DNA of 64,000 nt, taken from Begonia masoniana (lineage: Eukaryota; Streptophyta; Magnoliopsida; Cucurbitales; Begoniaceae). A model generated the notes under the pieces. That model was not told the origin of the DNA, ran no database searches, and saw nothing but the letters and a program-made list of their open reading frames with translations. Within the stretch, counting starts at the first letter, position 1. Every line of letters starts with the position of its first letter. Position numbers and translations under genes: made by a program. Shown piece by piece: positions 38,281 through 49,161 of this stretch. The stretch spans positions 10,439,168 to 10,503,167 of the forward strand of contig CM039514.1 of NCBI GenBank assembly GCA_022432975.1. The letters are read 5' to 3'.

Positions 38281-39980
38281 TCAAGACCAGTCCCACCAAC
38301 AAAGAGTCTCTATCTCCACATGGTTTTGCTGAAAGACATCAGGGAAGAAACTCTGGGTATCGTCAATACGGTCATCTTCCCCAAAATGCATCCCATCCAT
38401 AACTGGGTACTCGTTGCACAGGAAATAAGAATTACCACTGTCTAGAAGTTGAGGACCATCCTCATCCATCACCCCACTTCCACCTGTTCCAGGGCTCAAC
38501 CAATCTTCCAACTTAATGCCAAATCGGAAGGAATAGACGGGCGTGACATCTGCCGATGAAGAATCAGATTTTTTAGCCGGAATTGGAATTCCAGCCCCCT
38601 CTTTTGCATCAAGTTTGTCAGATAAGGAAACAACCTGCAGATGAATTACTCTACGTAAATTAGAAAGCTAAGCTATATGGATTTAACTTTCATTATCTTG
38701 TCAAATGCATTCTTTCCCTGAATTTAAAAACAGCTCTTCAAGCTTGAAAAAATGGGCACATATGCCCCATTGAATCCCAACACAATTTTTGTTTTTACAC
38801 TACAGAACCACAAAGAGTCTTCAGCATCTCAAAAAATTAGTTGTTTCTTGAAGAATATGATGAGAAATTTTAAGCAAAATAAGGACCACAAATCCAGTTT
38901 TGGCGGTCGTCAAGATGAAATCGACACTAAGAGAGGAGATTAAGATTTGATGCGCATATGCATATGTACCTCAAATTTGAGCTTTTCGTTCTCTTGGACA
39001 ATGGAGTCATAACTGGAAAGAAGTGAATTATATGTAGATTTGAGAACATCATAATCCCTTTCAAGCTGCTTTGTCTTCCAACGAGCGCGGTGGTTCTGAA
39101 ACCAAACAGCAATTTGCCTTGGCTGCAGCCCAAGTTTCTTTGCCAATTGGGTCTTACGGTCTGGCTCCAGTTTGTTTTCTGCCTCAAAGCTCTTTTCCAG
39201 AAGAATTACCTTCCACAGCATATTACAAAACAAAGTCAAACTAACTTTGACATGACTTGATTTCTCCCTTATTGCACCGACCTAAATTAGCCAGAGAAAA
39301 TAAAATTCTTTTTCTTCTTCCCCTTCAGATCGATTGCTCTCTTCCTATCTTTCTTTAATACATTAATATAACCAAGCTTCAATTATTTGTTTTTGGCAAC
39401 TCTTTCTCTCATCATTTCATCCAATTGCGGAGAAAGAACCAATTGATTACTACATGCATCATATAAAATCGATTGTATTACACTGAATGGTGGTACAAGC
39501 CAGGTCATACAGTATTTTGCTTTCCATGTTCAATTCGTATTTAATGTGATGTCAAATCCCACTGACAAACTAGTCTAAAACAAGAAAATGAAATCAATTC
39601 AGAGTAGAAGGAACATATCGGAGAATGAGATGACAGATTCAAACCTGCTCCCGAGTGAGGCGGCGCTTCTTGTCCGGTAACTGTTCGTCACAGTTGTCCT
39701 CATCGAACAGATAGCCTGGAGAGCTAAAAAAAGGTCGCCCTCTCGAAGCGTCTTCCATGCTCCTCGTCGTCGTCACTCCTTCACGAATTCGCAACGCATC
39801 ACGGAATATCAGAATCTAAGCAAAAATTACTAAAAGAACGGTTGCTTAAATCACCGCGTAACAGATTATTCATCATAAATCAAAACTTCAATCACCTCGA
39901 AATCCAGAATCACTGTTTCCGAGGTATGACATGTTGCCATAGCAAGCCGGTGGGTCGAACACGTACTGACGGGACTCCAT
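38281..39980 (-). CDS. ATHB1: HD-Zip class I transcription factor, ATHB1/HAT5-like, complete, four exons
   Basis: A nuclear DNA-binding regulator; class I HD-Zip proteins bind pseudopalindromic CAATNATTG as dimers, ATHB1 acting in leaf growth. Exons on the minus strand: 39980-39896, 39778-39645, 39209-38970, 38634-38281. The total is 813 bp, 270 residues, close to ATHB1 (272). N-terminus [20 protein letters not shown]; then [28 protein letters not shown] opening the homeodomain, [40 protein letters not shown], and a leucine zipper to ENEKLKFEV. The acidic C-terminus has [15 protein letters not shown] and ends CWWDWS, a class I feature. The exon 2 acceptor (after TTCGTGAAG) was chosen because it keeps frame and aligns with ATHB1; it lacks a good pyrimidine tract, so that junction is the least certain. 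Helix 3 reads QNHR rather than the usual QNRR. Confidence 0.93.
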
Positions 39981-40233
39981 CGAATCTTCTCAATTTCAAT
40001 ATCGCAAATCCTCTCCGTCGATAGTTGACGGCGATGAGCGGAAATTTTGAACGCCTTAGGTATATAGTAACAATAATAAGAAGTTTAACTGTTGGCCGGA
40101 AATTAAACAATCATTATCTTGTGACGGAAGAAGCTAGTAGTCCAAAGCAACCTAACCGAAATCTCTAACGGAAAAATACAAAATCCCATAATAACACCAC
40201 CGATAGCCAGCTCACTGTCGATCTCTCTGAAAC

Positions 40234-40275
40234 TCAGTCAAAACGCTTTCTATGCCGGTACCTCTGTATCTGCAT
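40234..40275 (-). other. Short upstream open reading frame in the HD-Zip leader
   Basis: Minus-strand ATG at 40275 encodes MQIQRYRHRKRFD then TGA, a 13-residue very basic peptide. It lies between the likely TATA box and the main ATG. Another tiny frame (MEVW, stop) begins near 40293. In Arabidopsis ATHB1 translation is restrained by a conserved uORF (CPuORF33); whether this is its counterpart I cannot confirm without alignment. Confidence 0.45.
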
Positions 40276-40442
40276 CTGATTACCAAACCTCCATGAGACT
40301 GATAGAACACAGCTATTGCAATTTTTCTGAATACTTAATCCGGAGATTAAACTCCGGTCGCCGGAAACGAATCCTATCCGTGGACGTACGTCGCTTCAGT
40401 GTATTTTCGTCTAGTAAAGTTGGAAGAAGCTGGTCGGGCTTC

Positions 40443-40450
40443 CTTTATAG
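40443..40450 (-). promoter_or_regulatory. Probable TATA box of the HD-Zip gene
   Basis: Minus strand CTATAAAG within GCCTATAAAGGAAGCC. It would place the transcript start near 40415 and give a leader of roughly 430 nt (unspliced) before the ATG at 39980. Confidence 0.55.
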
Positions 40451-41389
40451 GCAGCCTCCTTATGTAATGACGAAAATACTCCCTTATTTTACCACTAAAA
40501 GCACTACCCTGCCGGCTAGTTCGGTAATTGCACATCAATCAACATCCACTAAAATTAAAAAAAAGAAACAAGACTTTATATTTAAATGTTGGGGACAAAT
40601 TCACCGATAAATGATACTATAAATAATGTGATAACATACGTTGTATCGAAAATGACAGTCACTCGATCTCATTTGGTCCAACCCAATTATGTGTCGATTT
40701 ATGGAATCGAGAAAATGAAAATTCAAAACTAGTATTGCCAATGAAAATCGAGCACAATAGTGTAAGAATATGTTCGCTGTTTGATGCGTCCAATGCGTGT
40801 GTGAGAGGCGGTGGTCAAAATTATATGTCGAATTGTGGAATCAAGAAAATGAAAATTCAAAACTAGTATTGCCAATGAAAATCGAGCACAATAGTGTAAG
40901 AATATGTTTGCTGATGCGTCCAATGCGTGTGTGAGAGGCGGTCAAGATAATAAGTCACATGACCCTCCTATATTTATATTTATTCTCCACCAAAATGATT
41001 AAATTTCTTCATTATTCCTTTTCTCTTTCTTATATGAATCATTCCATAGAACACTTTCTAATGTGACACAAAAAGGTGTTTAAGACAAGTGTTTTTTTTG
41101 TTTTAAACTAAAGTACCAAAATGGTTATATGATTTGTTTATCTTCATCCCCCAAATAACTAGATTTCGATATATTATTATTGTGCATGTGCTCTTTTTTT
41201 GATACATAATATTGTAGTAATGTTCTTTGTACACTCTTATATTATATTATGACATGTCGTTTATTTATGATATGTCATAATTATTCTATTAATGATTATA
41301 TGTAAACAATATTTTAAAGAATAAGATTATCTATCAGTATTTGTAATGTTATCTCGACTGAGTTTTGATGTTAGGGTTTCGAGGCGTGT
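40451..41389. other. Intergenic, upstream of the HD-Zip gene
   Basis: Holds the HD-Zip distal promoter and a 134-bp tandem duplication (separate entry). Otherwise AT-rich unique DNA without a supported frame; a 105-codon plus-strand frame at 40293-40610 has no domain and overlaps the leader. Confidence 0.4.
40690..40945. repeat. Two-copy direct repeat, period 134 bp
   Basis: Copies share GAAAATGAAAATTCAAAACT and GCGTCCAATGCGTGTGTGAG; differences are a few substitutions and short indels. It is about 300 bp upstream of the probable HD-Zip TATA box. Confidence 0.85.
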
Positions 41390-41394
41390 GGAGT

Positions 41395-41885
41395 ATGTAT
41401 TTCTCCCAGTACAATATTGTCTGTTTTGAGCCGTTGCATAGATTTGTAATTAAGATTTGCGTAAAACGCGTTGTACTCGGTAGAGATGAAAACTCTTCTT
41501 ATAAACAATTAACTTCTATTGTCTCAAGTGATGTATGATTTTGTACCTTCACTGGTATGGCTGGACCCTCACAATCAACATAATTTTGAGTCGTCATTAC
41601 TTTTACAAGGTGAGCTGCCACAATTTCCCCCACTTGGGGGCCCAACATCCCCGTCGACTAATTTGTGGAGTTCACAGTTCTACCAGTACAATATTGTTTG
41701 TTTTGAGTCGTAGTTTGCACAAATTTATTCTTGGCGTTAGTTAAAATGTGTTGTACTATCTAGGAAGTAAAATTCTTCTTATAAACCATTCACTTTATTT
41801 TCTTTCAAGCGATGAGCTCTCACAATTAATAGAATGTTGGATTGTCATTACTTTCACGGAATGAGCGGTCACATGTGTGGTGACA
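41395..41885 (+). mobile_element. Decayed TRIM-like (possibly Cassandra-related) remnant
   Basis: Two diverged copies of a block starting near CCAGTACAATATTGTYTGTT and continuing through GTTGTACT, TTCTTCTTATAAAC, TCAAGYGATG and TCATTACTTT. They are separated by CCCCCACTTGGGGGCCCAAC, which resembles the C-rich internal segment of the intact Cassandra elements here. Order and spacing suggest LTR - internal - LTR on the minus strand, but I see no convincing 5S-like core. Confidence 0.45.
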
Positions 41886-43106
41886 GAAACCCTACTTAGG
41901 AGATGCACACCATACATAGAAACAACTCTTTCTCAATCTATCTATGCATCTATCTCTCTCTAGTAATGACCAAGGGTACCATGGCATCCACTACTACCCG
42001 ACAACACGGCAACAATTATTCTCATTCTATATGAATGTCCCACCGAAAAAATCAAGCATATTTATAAGATAATGTAAGCTAAGTTCATCGAAACCAGCAG
42101 CCCCACGTTATCATGAAAGATGTAATGTTTGGTAAAACCTGATTTTCACAAAATCTTTGAGAGAAAGATGGGAAGATCGGCAATTTTGCTTTATGTAGCA
42201 AAGAGTATGAACTTAATTCCTTTTCATTTTCCTTTTTCTTTTCTTTTTCTGACCATCTTCTTCGTTCAACCTGTGTTGATTTTTCTTTGTTCACTTATGT
42301 AATGTAATAAATCTAAAAAAAGAGTTCTGATTAAAATAACATTATGTGAAAAATGAAAACTTTGATTTTTTATTCAAATAAATAGAGTAAAGAAAGTGAA
42401 GTTCAATTAGTATAGTAAGAAAGAAATGAAAGAATGTTGTAGTTTTTTGAAACATTCTATCAAATTATAAATACAGCCAACTTTTCCCCCACTTTTCGCC
42501 ATGTCTTTTGCTACTAGCTTGCATTTGTTCTCCCATTAATCCAAATCACATTTTATAGAAAAAGCAGGACTTGGGTCTAGTTATGGGCCAGGCTTTTCTT
42601 CCATGCTTCCATATTTAACATAATGTTTTATGTATTTTAAAACATTTGAAAGAAATAGCGGTAGAAATTAGTTTGGTTAAAACCAAAAATTGAATAAAAA
42701 ATCTCAGTTCGGTGGGGTTTCAATTTTAAAAAAATCGATTTTGAAACGGAACCGAACTGAACCTTCCATTTGGTTTTCAGTTCCTTCTTTTAAAAATTGA
42801 TAGAACCGAACCAAATCGAATTATAATAATTATATAATTTTTAAATTTTATATTAAAGATTATGAAAAATTGTTCAAAATCGGCTCAAACCGAATTAAAA
42901 TCAATTTTTAAATAAAAAACCAAGAATCGAAACCGAACCAAAACTAAACTGAGCAAAACTGAAAATATTGGTCCAGTTTGAGGTTCGATTTCGGAGCCAA
43001 TGACTATTTAAATATCCGTTAGGCCTTTTTAACACAAGGCACAAGTGTCATGTAAAACACTATGCAACACCATTATTGTCAATGGTTCTTTTGACCGTTG
43101 GAGTGA
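41886..43106. other. Intergenic AT-rich DNA with an imperfect inverted repeat
   Basis: No supported gene. At 42700-42990 the AACCGAACCAAA-type strings recur on both strands; CAGTTCGGTGGGGTTTC (about 42705) can pair with GAAACGGAACCGAACTG (about 42744). This is probably an old hairpin-type transposon remnant. Confidence 0.35.
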
Positions 43107-43275
43107 TTTTTTTTTGGGAAAAGTTCAATTTAGACCCTAACGTATGGGGTTAGTGGCCATTTGGTACCTAACGTTTTTTTTGTACTCAATCAAACCCTAT
43201 CGTATAAAATGTTTGCAATTTAAACCTTGCCGTCAATTTTTCAGTTAAAATTGACAGATGTCCTTTTAAAATTAC

Positions 43276-43280
<5 letters not shown>

Positions 43281-43318
<38 letters not shown>
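43281..43318. repeat. (CT)19 microsatellite
   Basis: Pure CT run at the inner end of the left inverted repeat; a GA-rich counterpart lies at about 43770-43795 in the right one. Confidence 0.95.
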
Positions 43319-43321
<3 letters not shown>

Positions 43322-43349
43322 CAGAACAAAATCCCAAAATTAAAATTCA

Positions 43350-43745
43350 GAATTCGACATGGTTCTTGATTTTGGATCCATTGGAGGCGTCGTCCTTGGT
43401 TTTACTGCTGTTCCTAGAAGGGTCTGCCTCGATCAACAGCTGAACCACTTCTTTCATGGAGGGACGGAGAGAAGGATTGTTGGAGGTCGCTCTAATGGCT
43501 ATGTTCAGAACCTAGATCATTTCTTCTTCTCCCCAAAACCCAAATAACCTCTTGTCCAAGACCTGCATTGCTCCCTCCTTAGTTTCCACCTTATTCGAAA
43601 TCCAGCCTACTATATTCTTATTCTCCCCGAACTCCTCCTCCATTGGCTTCTTCCCACTTACCAGCTCCATTAACACCACTCCGAAGCTGTAAACACGCAT
43701 TTCGTAGTTGCTTTCGACGAATATGCATATTCTGTCTCAGATATC
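43350..43745 (-). pseudogene. Captured 3' end of a CEPR1/XIP1-like LRR receptor kinase gene
   Basis: Reading right to left: [11 protein letters not shown], a one-base frameshift, [40 protein letters not shown], a TAG stop near 43515, VLNIAIRATSNNPSLRPSMK, EVVQLLIEADPSRNSS. This is the C-terminal lobe (subdomains VIII end to XI) of a plant receptor-like kinase, most like CEPR1/XIP1 in the FGENKNIV and KEVVQLLI stretches. About 400 bp is present, without the ATP-binding lobe or catalytic loop. It is wholly inside the MULE-like element, hence captured, and not functional as a kinase. Confidence 0.85.
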
Positions 43746-43972
43746 ACAATAAAAACTGTTTAAATTCTGGAGGGAGGGAGGAGAGAGAGAGGGAAGGTAG
43801 TTTGGGAATTTTAAAAGGACATTTGTCCAATGTAACTGAAAAATTGACAGAGGGTTTGAATTGCAAACGTTTTATACGATAGGGTTTAATTAGGTACAAA
43901 AAAAACGTTAGGTACCAAATTGTCACTGACCCCATACGTTGGGGTCTAAATTGAACTTTTCCCTTTTTTTTT

Positions 43973-45024
43973 AATGCTAAAACAATGTTTTTCATTGTCT
44001 ATAAATACCAAATAATGCGTGCTTCAATTACTCACCAATGTTGCAACTCTCTTAGCTCTCTCAATTGTCATTTTTATCAGCGCTCGATATTCTCAAGTCA
44101 GGTCAATTTTCAAGCATGTATTCTCATCTCAATTCTAGAAACTCACTTTCAAATTTTTATTGTTTGACATCAACTTCTTATTAGTTTTAATTTTCTTTAT
44201 TAGTGAGTATGTTGTTGTGCTTGTGTTTTATTTATTTTTTTGTTACATTTACTATAACCGACAAAGTTTGATAACATGAGTGATAGTATTGATGTTAATG
44301 TGATGCATAAATTGGATATCCTTCAACTATTAATATGCATGCATCATCCAATAATAAACATCATGAATCAAGAGTGTGGGAAGAGTTTGAGAGAATATAA
44401 GATTATCTAATAGAAAGAAGAAGAAAAAATGTACATATTGTAACTGTCACGATCGGGAGATATGTCGAGACAATCTCAAAAGAGATATTCTTTTTTAACA
44501 TGGTCTCGAAATTTTATCTAATTTCAATATATGTGGTTCTAGAATGTTGGATATAATTTTTAGAGATATTTATGACATTAGAGTTATCTCATCTAATGAG
44601 AAGTTTCTCATAGTTTTGACCATAATCTTTCAATGTTTGCTTTATACAAAGAATCTAGGCTTTATTTGAGAAACAAAAGCAATGTTGGCAAAGAGTTTCT
44701 AAATGAAGATTTAGTTTTAACTTTTAACGATGAATCACCTGGAATATCGGTCATGAGATGACTTTTAGCATATCTCTGATCTTTGGGTAAGTTATCTTGA
44801 TTTTCTTAAATAGAAATTGTTTCTTAAGTATTTGAAGAAATTTCTTGTGATGAACTTGCTTCTTAAATAATATTCTCCAAGTTAAGGATTTTCATTTCCT
44901 TCTCAAAAGAAATCATAGGGAGTTAAAATCTTATCTAAGGTATCCATCCCAACACGAAGGTATCCATCCTAACACGACTTTGTCTTCTATTCCAAGACTA
45001 ACAATAATTAAACAAGAAAGTTGT
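43973..45024. other. Intergenic, between the MULE-like element and COP2
   Basis: AT-rich. Around 44365-44460 the plus strand reads SRVWEEF in one frame and KKKKKCTYCN shortly after, faintly like a BED-type zinc finger of an hAT transposase; stops intervene and nothing further supports it. Otherwise nothing recognisable. Confidence 0.3.
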
Positions 45025-45634
45025 TGTTGGGAAAATAACGAAATCGGTGGGAACAAGAAACGATAACAGATGCGATCCGAAAAATCTCAAGAATATTTTC
45101 CCACGCCGTAAGATTATAACGGCCAAGAAGTAAGAGAAATAATAATTAAATGAACACCGGGGATTTTATGTGGAAACCCAAATAAGGAAAAAGCCACAGT
45201 GACCAAGTCCAGAAAGATCTCACTATGAAAAAATATGATTTACAATATTTTTCTAGATATCAAATATTCTAGAAAATATTCACTAAGAGAAATTATCACT
45301 CTTAGAACTCTCAATATGCACAAAAGCACCACATCTACTTTTCTCTCACTCTTTCTTTTCTCTCCCTCCAAAATAATTCTCACTATTTCTTTCCCTGAGA
45401 AGATTTTTCTCTCTTCTCTTTTCTTACAGGAGAAGCTGCTTCTTCGGATGCCTAGCACTCTTTCATCAAGCCTCTATTTGTAGAGGCTTGAGAAGTGACA
45501 CATTCCTTAAAATAAGGAATGTGATCGCAAGAAAGTGAAGGAGGCGCCAAAAATGAAGAAAGAAGAAATCTTTTCTTTCTTCTTTTCAAACATTATTTAT
45601 GAGATGGGTCCCTCATCATCATGGAGGGACCACA
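45025..45634 (-). repeat. COP2 3' LTR (610 bp)
   Basis: Plus strand TGTTGGGAAAATAACG... to ...GGAGGGACCACA. The minus-strand polypurine tract AGAAGGGGAGATTTG is just to the right. Closely similar to 63306-63897. Confidence 0.9.
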
Positions 45635-45639
45635 CAAAT

Positions 45640-48600
45640 CTCCCCTTCTCGACTTATGATGAGACATCTCCAACAATCCTGCTCTTTGCTGACAAGCCTC
45701 GAGCTTTTCCTTTGGCAAAGCCTTAGTCAACATATCTGAACTGTTTTCACTGATGTGCACTTTCGCCAAGTGCAATTGCTTTGTCTCGAGCGAATTTCGA
45801 ACCAAATGATATCTTACATCAATATGCTTAGACCTCGAATGAAATGACGAATTCTTGAAGAGATAGATAGCACTCTGGCTATCACCGAACATAATATACT
45901 TCTCTTGGCGCAGACCCAATTCCTCAAGAAATCTATTCATCCATAAAGCCTCCTTGCAACCCTCAGTGATTGCAATGTACTCAGCTTCTGTGGTGGATAG
46001 TGCAACACAATCTTGCAGCTTGGATTGACAAGACACGGCTCCTCGTGGAAAATCATCAAGAATCCTGAAATGGACCTTCTGGAATCAACGTTACCGGCCA
46101 TATATGAATCGGTATACCCAACTAGCATAGGATCACTGCCACCGAAACACAAACACAAACACAACTTGGAAGTGCCTCTGAGATATCTGAATATCCATTT
46201 CATTGCTTCCCAGTGTTCTTTGCTAGGATTGGAGATGAATAGACTGACTACTTCAATTGAATGAGTAATATCAGGTCGAGTGCAAACCATGGCGTACATC
46301 AAACTGCCAACTACAGATGCATAAGGAACTCGACTCATGTTGGCCTTGTCTTTTTCACTTGTAGGACATTGCTCTGAATTGAGTTTGAAATGACCTGCAA
46401 GTGGAGAACACACAGCTTTGGCCTTGCTCATGTTGAACTTTTCAAGTACCTTCTCAATGTAGTCTTCTTGAGACAACCACAGTTTTCCATTCTTCCTATC
46501 ATGAGAGATCTTCATACCGAGTATCTTCTTTACCGCACCCAAGTCTTTCATAGCAAAAGACTTGCTCAACTCTCCTTTCAACATAACAATCTTGCTAGTG
46601 TCATGACCTATGATCAACATATCGTCAACCTACAAGAGGAGAATAATGAAGTCATCATCAGAATGCCTCTTGATGAACACACAATGATCTAATGATGTCC
46701 GGTTGTACTCGTGACTCACCATGAAAGATTCAAACTTCTTGTACCACTGCCGTGGAGCTTGTTTGAGGCCATACAAGCTCTTCTTCAACTTGCACACAAG
46801 TTGCTCTTTTCCTCTGACTTTGAATCCCTCAAGTTGCTCCATGTAGATCTCTTCCTCCAAGTCACCATGAAGGAACATAGTTTTCACATTAAGTTGCTCG
46901 ATCTCCAAGTTCAAGCGTGCCGCTAAACCAAGAGCAACTCGGATCGAGGACATCTTCACCACTGGTGAGAATATTTCTTTAAAGTTGATTCTTTTCTTCT
47001 GACCGTAGACCTTCACAACTAACCGAGCCTTGTACCTTGGCTGTGAGCTTGCATTTTCGGTCTTCAACTTGTAGAGCCATCTGTTCTTGAGAGCTTTCTA
47101 TCCTTGGGGTAACTTCACCAAGTCATAAGTGTAGTTCTCATGAAGAGACTGCATTTCCTCTTCCATGGCTTTCAACCAAAGTTTCTTCTCATTAACAAAA
47201 GTGGCCTCTTGATAAGTGTCTGGCTCTCCACCATCTGTGAGCATCACATACTCACCTGAAGTGTATCTCGTCGAAGGACGTCGCTCTCTAGTGGATCTTC
47301 TCAACGGAGGTTCTTCTGGCAACTTTTGAACCTCTTCTTTGACTTGCTCAGTCGGTTCAACATTATCAGCAGTGGGGACTTCGCCATTGGCAGGACTGGT
47401 ATTGTGCTCCAATTCCGCTCCCCCTCGATTCGAATACTCTGCAGGTGTATCAAACGGATCCAACTCGATCAGATCATCACTGCACCTCTCTACCATTTCT
47501 GCCTTATCGATGTCTTTGATGCCTTGGTCTTCTACGAACACTGCATCTCGGCTTCTTACAAGCTTTTTCTGCACTGGATCGTAGAACCTGTAGCCAAACT
47601 CATCAAGACCATAACCGATGAACACACACGGCCTCGTCTTCACATCGAGCTTCGACCGCTCATCTTTTGGAATGTGAACAAAGGCCTTGCACCCAAAGGT
47701 GCATAGATGGCTATATGAAGCTTCTTTTCTAGACCACATCTTATCCGAAACTTCGAAACCCAATGGAACACACGGTGTGAGGTTCAACACATGAACCACT
47801 GTACTCAAGGCTTCACCCCAAAAGGACCTCGGCAACTGTGACTGCGAAAGCAAACATCTCACCCTCTCAACGAGTGTCCTGTTCATTCTCTCAGTTAACC
47901 CGTTCAACTGAGGAGTCTTTGGAGGTGTCTTTTGATGCCGAATACCCTGCTCTCTGCAGTACTCATCAAAAGGACCATAATATTCACCCTCATTATCTGT
48001 TCGGATGCACTTGAGCTTCACAACTGTTTCTCTTTCCACACGAGCATGAAACTGCTTGAAGACGTCTATCACTTGATCTTTTGTCTTCAACATATACACC
48101 CAAATATTCCTTGAATGATCATCGATGAAAGTCACAAAGTACAACGCACCTCCAAGTGTTCTTGTCTTCATTGGACCGCACACATCGGAGTACACCATGT
48201 TGAGTATACCCAGTTTCTGCGAGTGAGGAACACTTTTAAAGGCTACTCGAGTCTGCTTACCAGCCAAGCAGTGAACACACTGTTTTAGAAAGCCAATACC
48301 TAAGAGTAAATTCTTCTTGGCTAGAATCATCAATCCTTTCCCGCTCATATGGCTAAGCCGGTTGTGCCAAAGTTCTATAGCATTTTCATCGTCCACCGTA
48401 TGGACTGTGGAGTCCGTGATCTTCGCGTGTATCACATACAAATATGAGCATTTTTCTCCTCTCACCACAATTAAAGAGCCTTTGGCGGGCTTCTATTTTC
48501 CATTACGAAAGGTGTTGCAAAACCCTTCGTCGTCAAGCTTTCTAGTCGAGATCAAATTCATGCGGATATCAGGAATGTGCTTCACACCTTTCAAAAACAA

Positions 48601-48864
48601 GGTGTTGCCATTGTTGGTTTCTAAACGTACGTCTCTCATACTAATGGCTTTTGCAACGCCATCATTTCTCATCCTTACACTTCTAAAGTCACCGAAAGTA
48701 TAGGACGTGAAGAAATCCTTCCGTGAAGTGGCATGTATCGAAGCGCTAATTACCCAACTTGTATCTTGGGAGGCGAGATTAACGACGTCTCCGTCGTACA
48801 CAATAAAGAACTCCTCGGGGGCCATGGCTACCTTCTCACCTGTGTCACCTTCTTCGGTCTTCAT
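45640..48864 (-). pseudogene. COP2 protease, integrase, RT and RNase H
   Basis: Protease at 48864-48493: QDTSWVISASIHATSRKDFF, where the DSG/DTG catalytic triplet is gone. Integrase 48468-47098: WHNRLSHMSGKGLMILAKKN, HHCC ending CVHCLAGKQTRVAF, catalytic Asp in YSDVCGP, Asp in IRTDNEGEYYGPFDEYC, Glu in QLNGLTERMNRTLVERVRC; all three acids are present. A stop separates LPQG from KALKNRW at 47098. [41 protein letters not shown], then a stop directly in front of VDDMLIIGHD, replacing the Tyr of YVDD. RNase H has a frameshift near 46025, then STTEAEYIAITEGCKEALWM and KHIDVRYHLVRNS. Clade resemblance is to Tnt1-94 (Tork). Confidence 0.9.
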
Positions 48865-48903
48865 TTCATTTCCCTTGGCATTCGGATTTTCTCGAAGAAA
48901 CTT

Positions 48904-49161
48904 TCAACAAAATCTCTTGATGTGACCCTTCTTGCCACAATAATGACACTCAACGTTAGCGTATTTTTTGGACTTGCTTTGACTTCGGTTTCTGTTACTC
49001 ATACCTTTGCTTTGACTTCTCCTCTTGTTTTCGGTGACTAGGACATCTGATTGTGAGGAAGAACCCATTGACTTTCTTCTCACGAGTCTGGCCGAGTTAG
49101 ATAACGACATTCTGAATGTCTCCCACGAGTCTGGCAAAGTCCCAAGAAGCATCAACCCTTG
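48904..49161 (-). pseudogene. COP2 gag C-terminus with zinc knuckle
   Basis: LLGTLPDSWETFRMSLSNSA then CHYCGKKGHIKRFC (CCHC, complete). The upstream gag part is at 62213-62303; GYP3 separates them at CCTTG / CCTGG. Confidence 0.88.

Larger units (their letters stand above)
43116..43963. mobile_element. Pack-MULE-like transposon (848 bp) with long terminal inverted repeats
   Basis: Starts GGGAAAAGTTCAATTTAGAC and ends with its reverse complement (GTCTAAATTGAACTTTTCCC). Terminal inverted repeats are about 200 bp (43116-43318 and about 43763-43963), the inner edges being a CT run on the left and a GA run on the right. Nine T residues flank each side (43107-43115 and 43964-43972). As they are T on both sides they are a direct 9-bp duplication, not part of the inverted repeat; 9 bp is the Mutator-type signature. 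The interior is a fragment of a receptor kinase gene. No transposase is present, so it depends on another element. Confidence 0.82.

Noticed and set aside
38966..39239. HD-Zip exon 3 starting at the ATG at 39239
   Set aside because: That ATG lies in the intron before the acceptor at 39209; upstream exons supply the true N-terminus and the start of the homeodomain.
40293..40610. 105-codon plus-strand frame
   Set aside because: Overlaps the HD-Zip leader and TATA box on the opposite strand; composition and content suggest chance.
42660..43010. Hairpin-like AACCGAACC repeats as a MITE
   Set aside because: No defined ends or target duplication could be found, so left as a note in the intergenic entry.
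44365..44460. Possible BED zinc finger of an hAT transposase
   Set aside because: Only two short resemblances in different frames with stops between; no DDE or dimerisation region follows.
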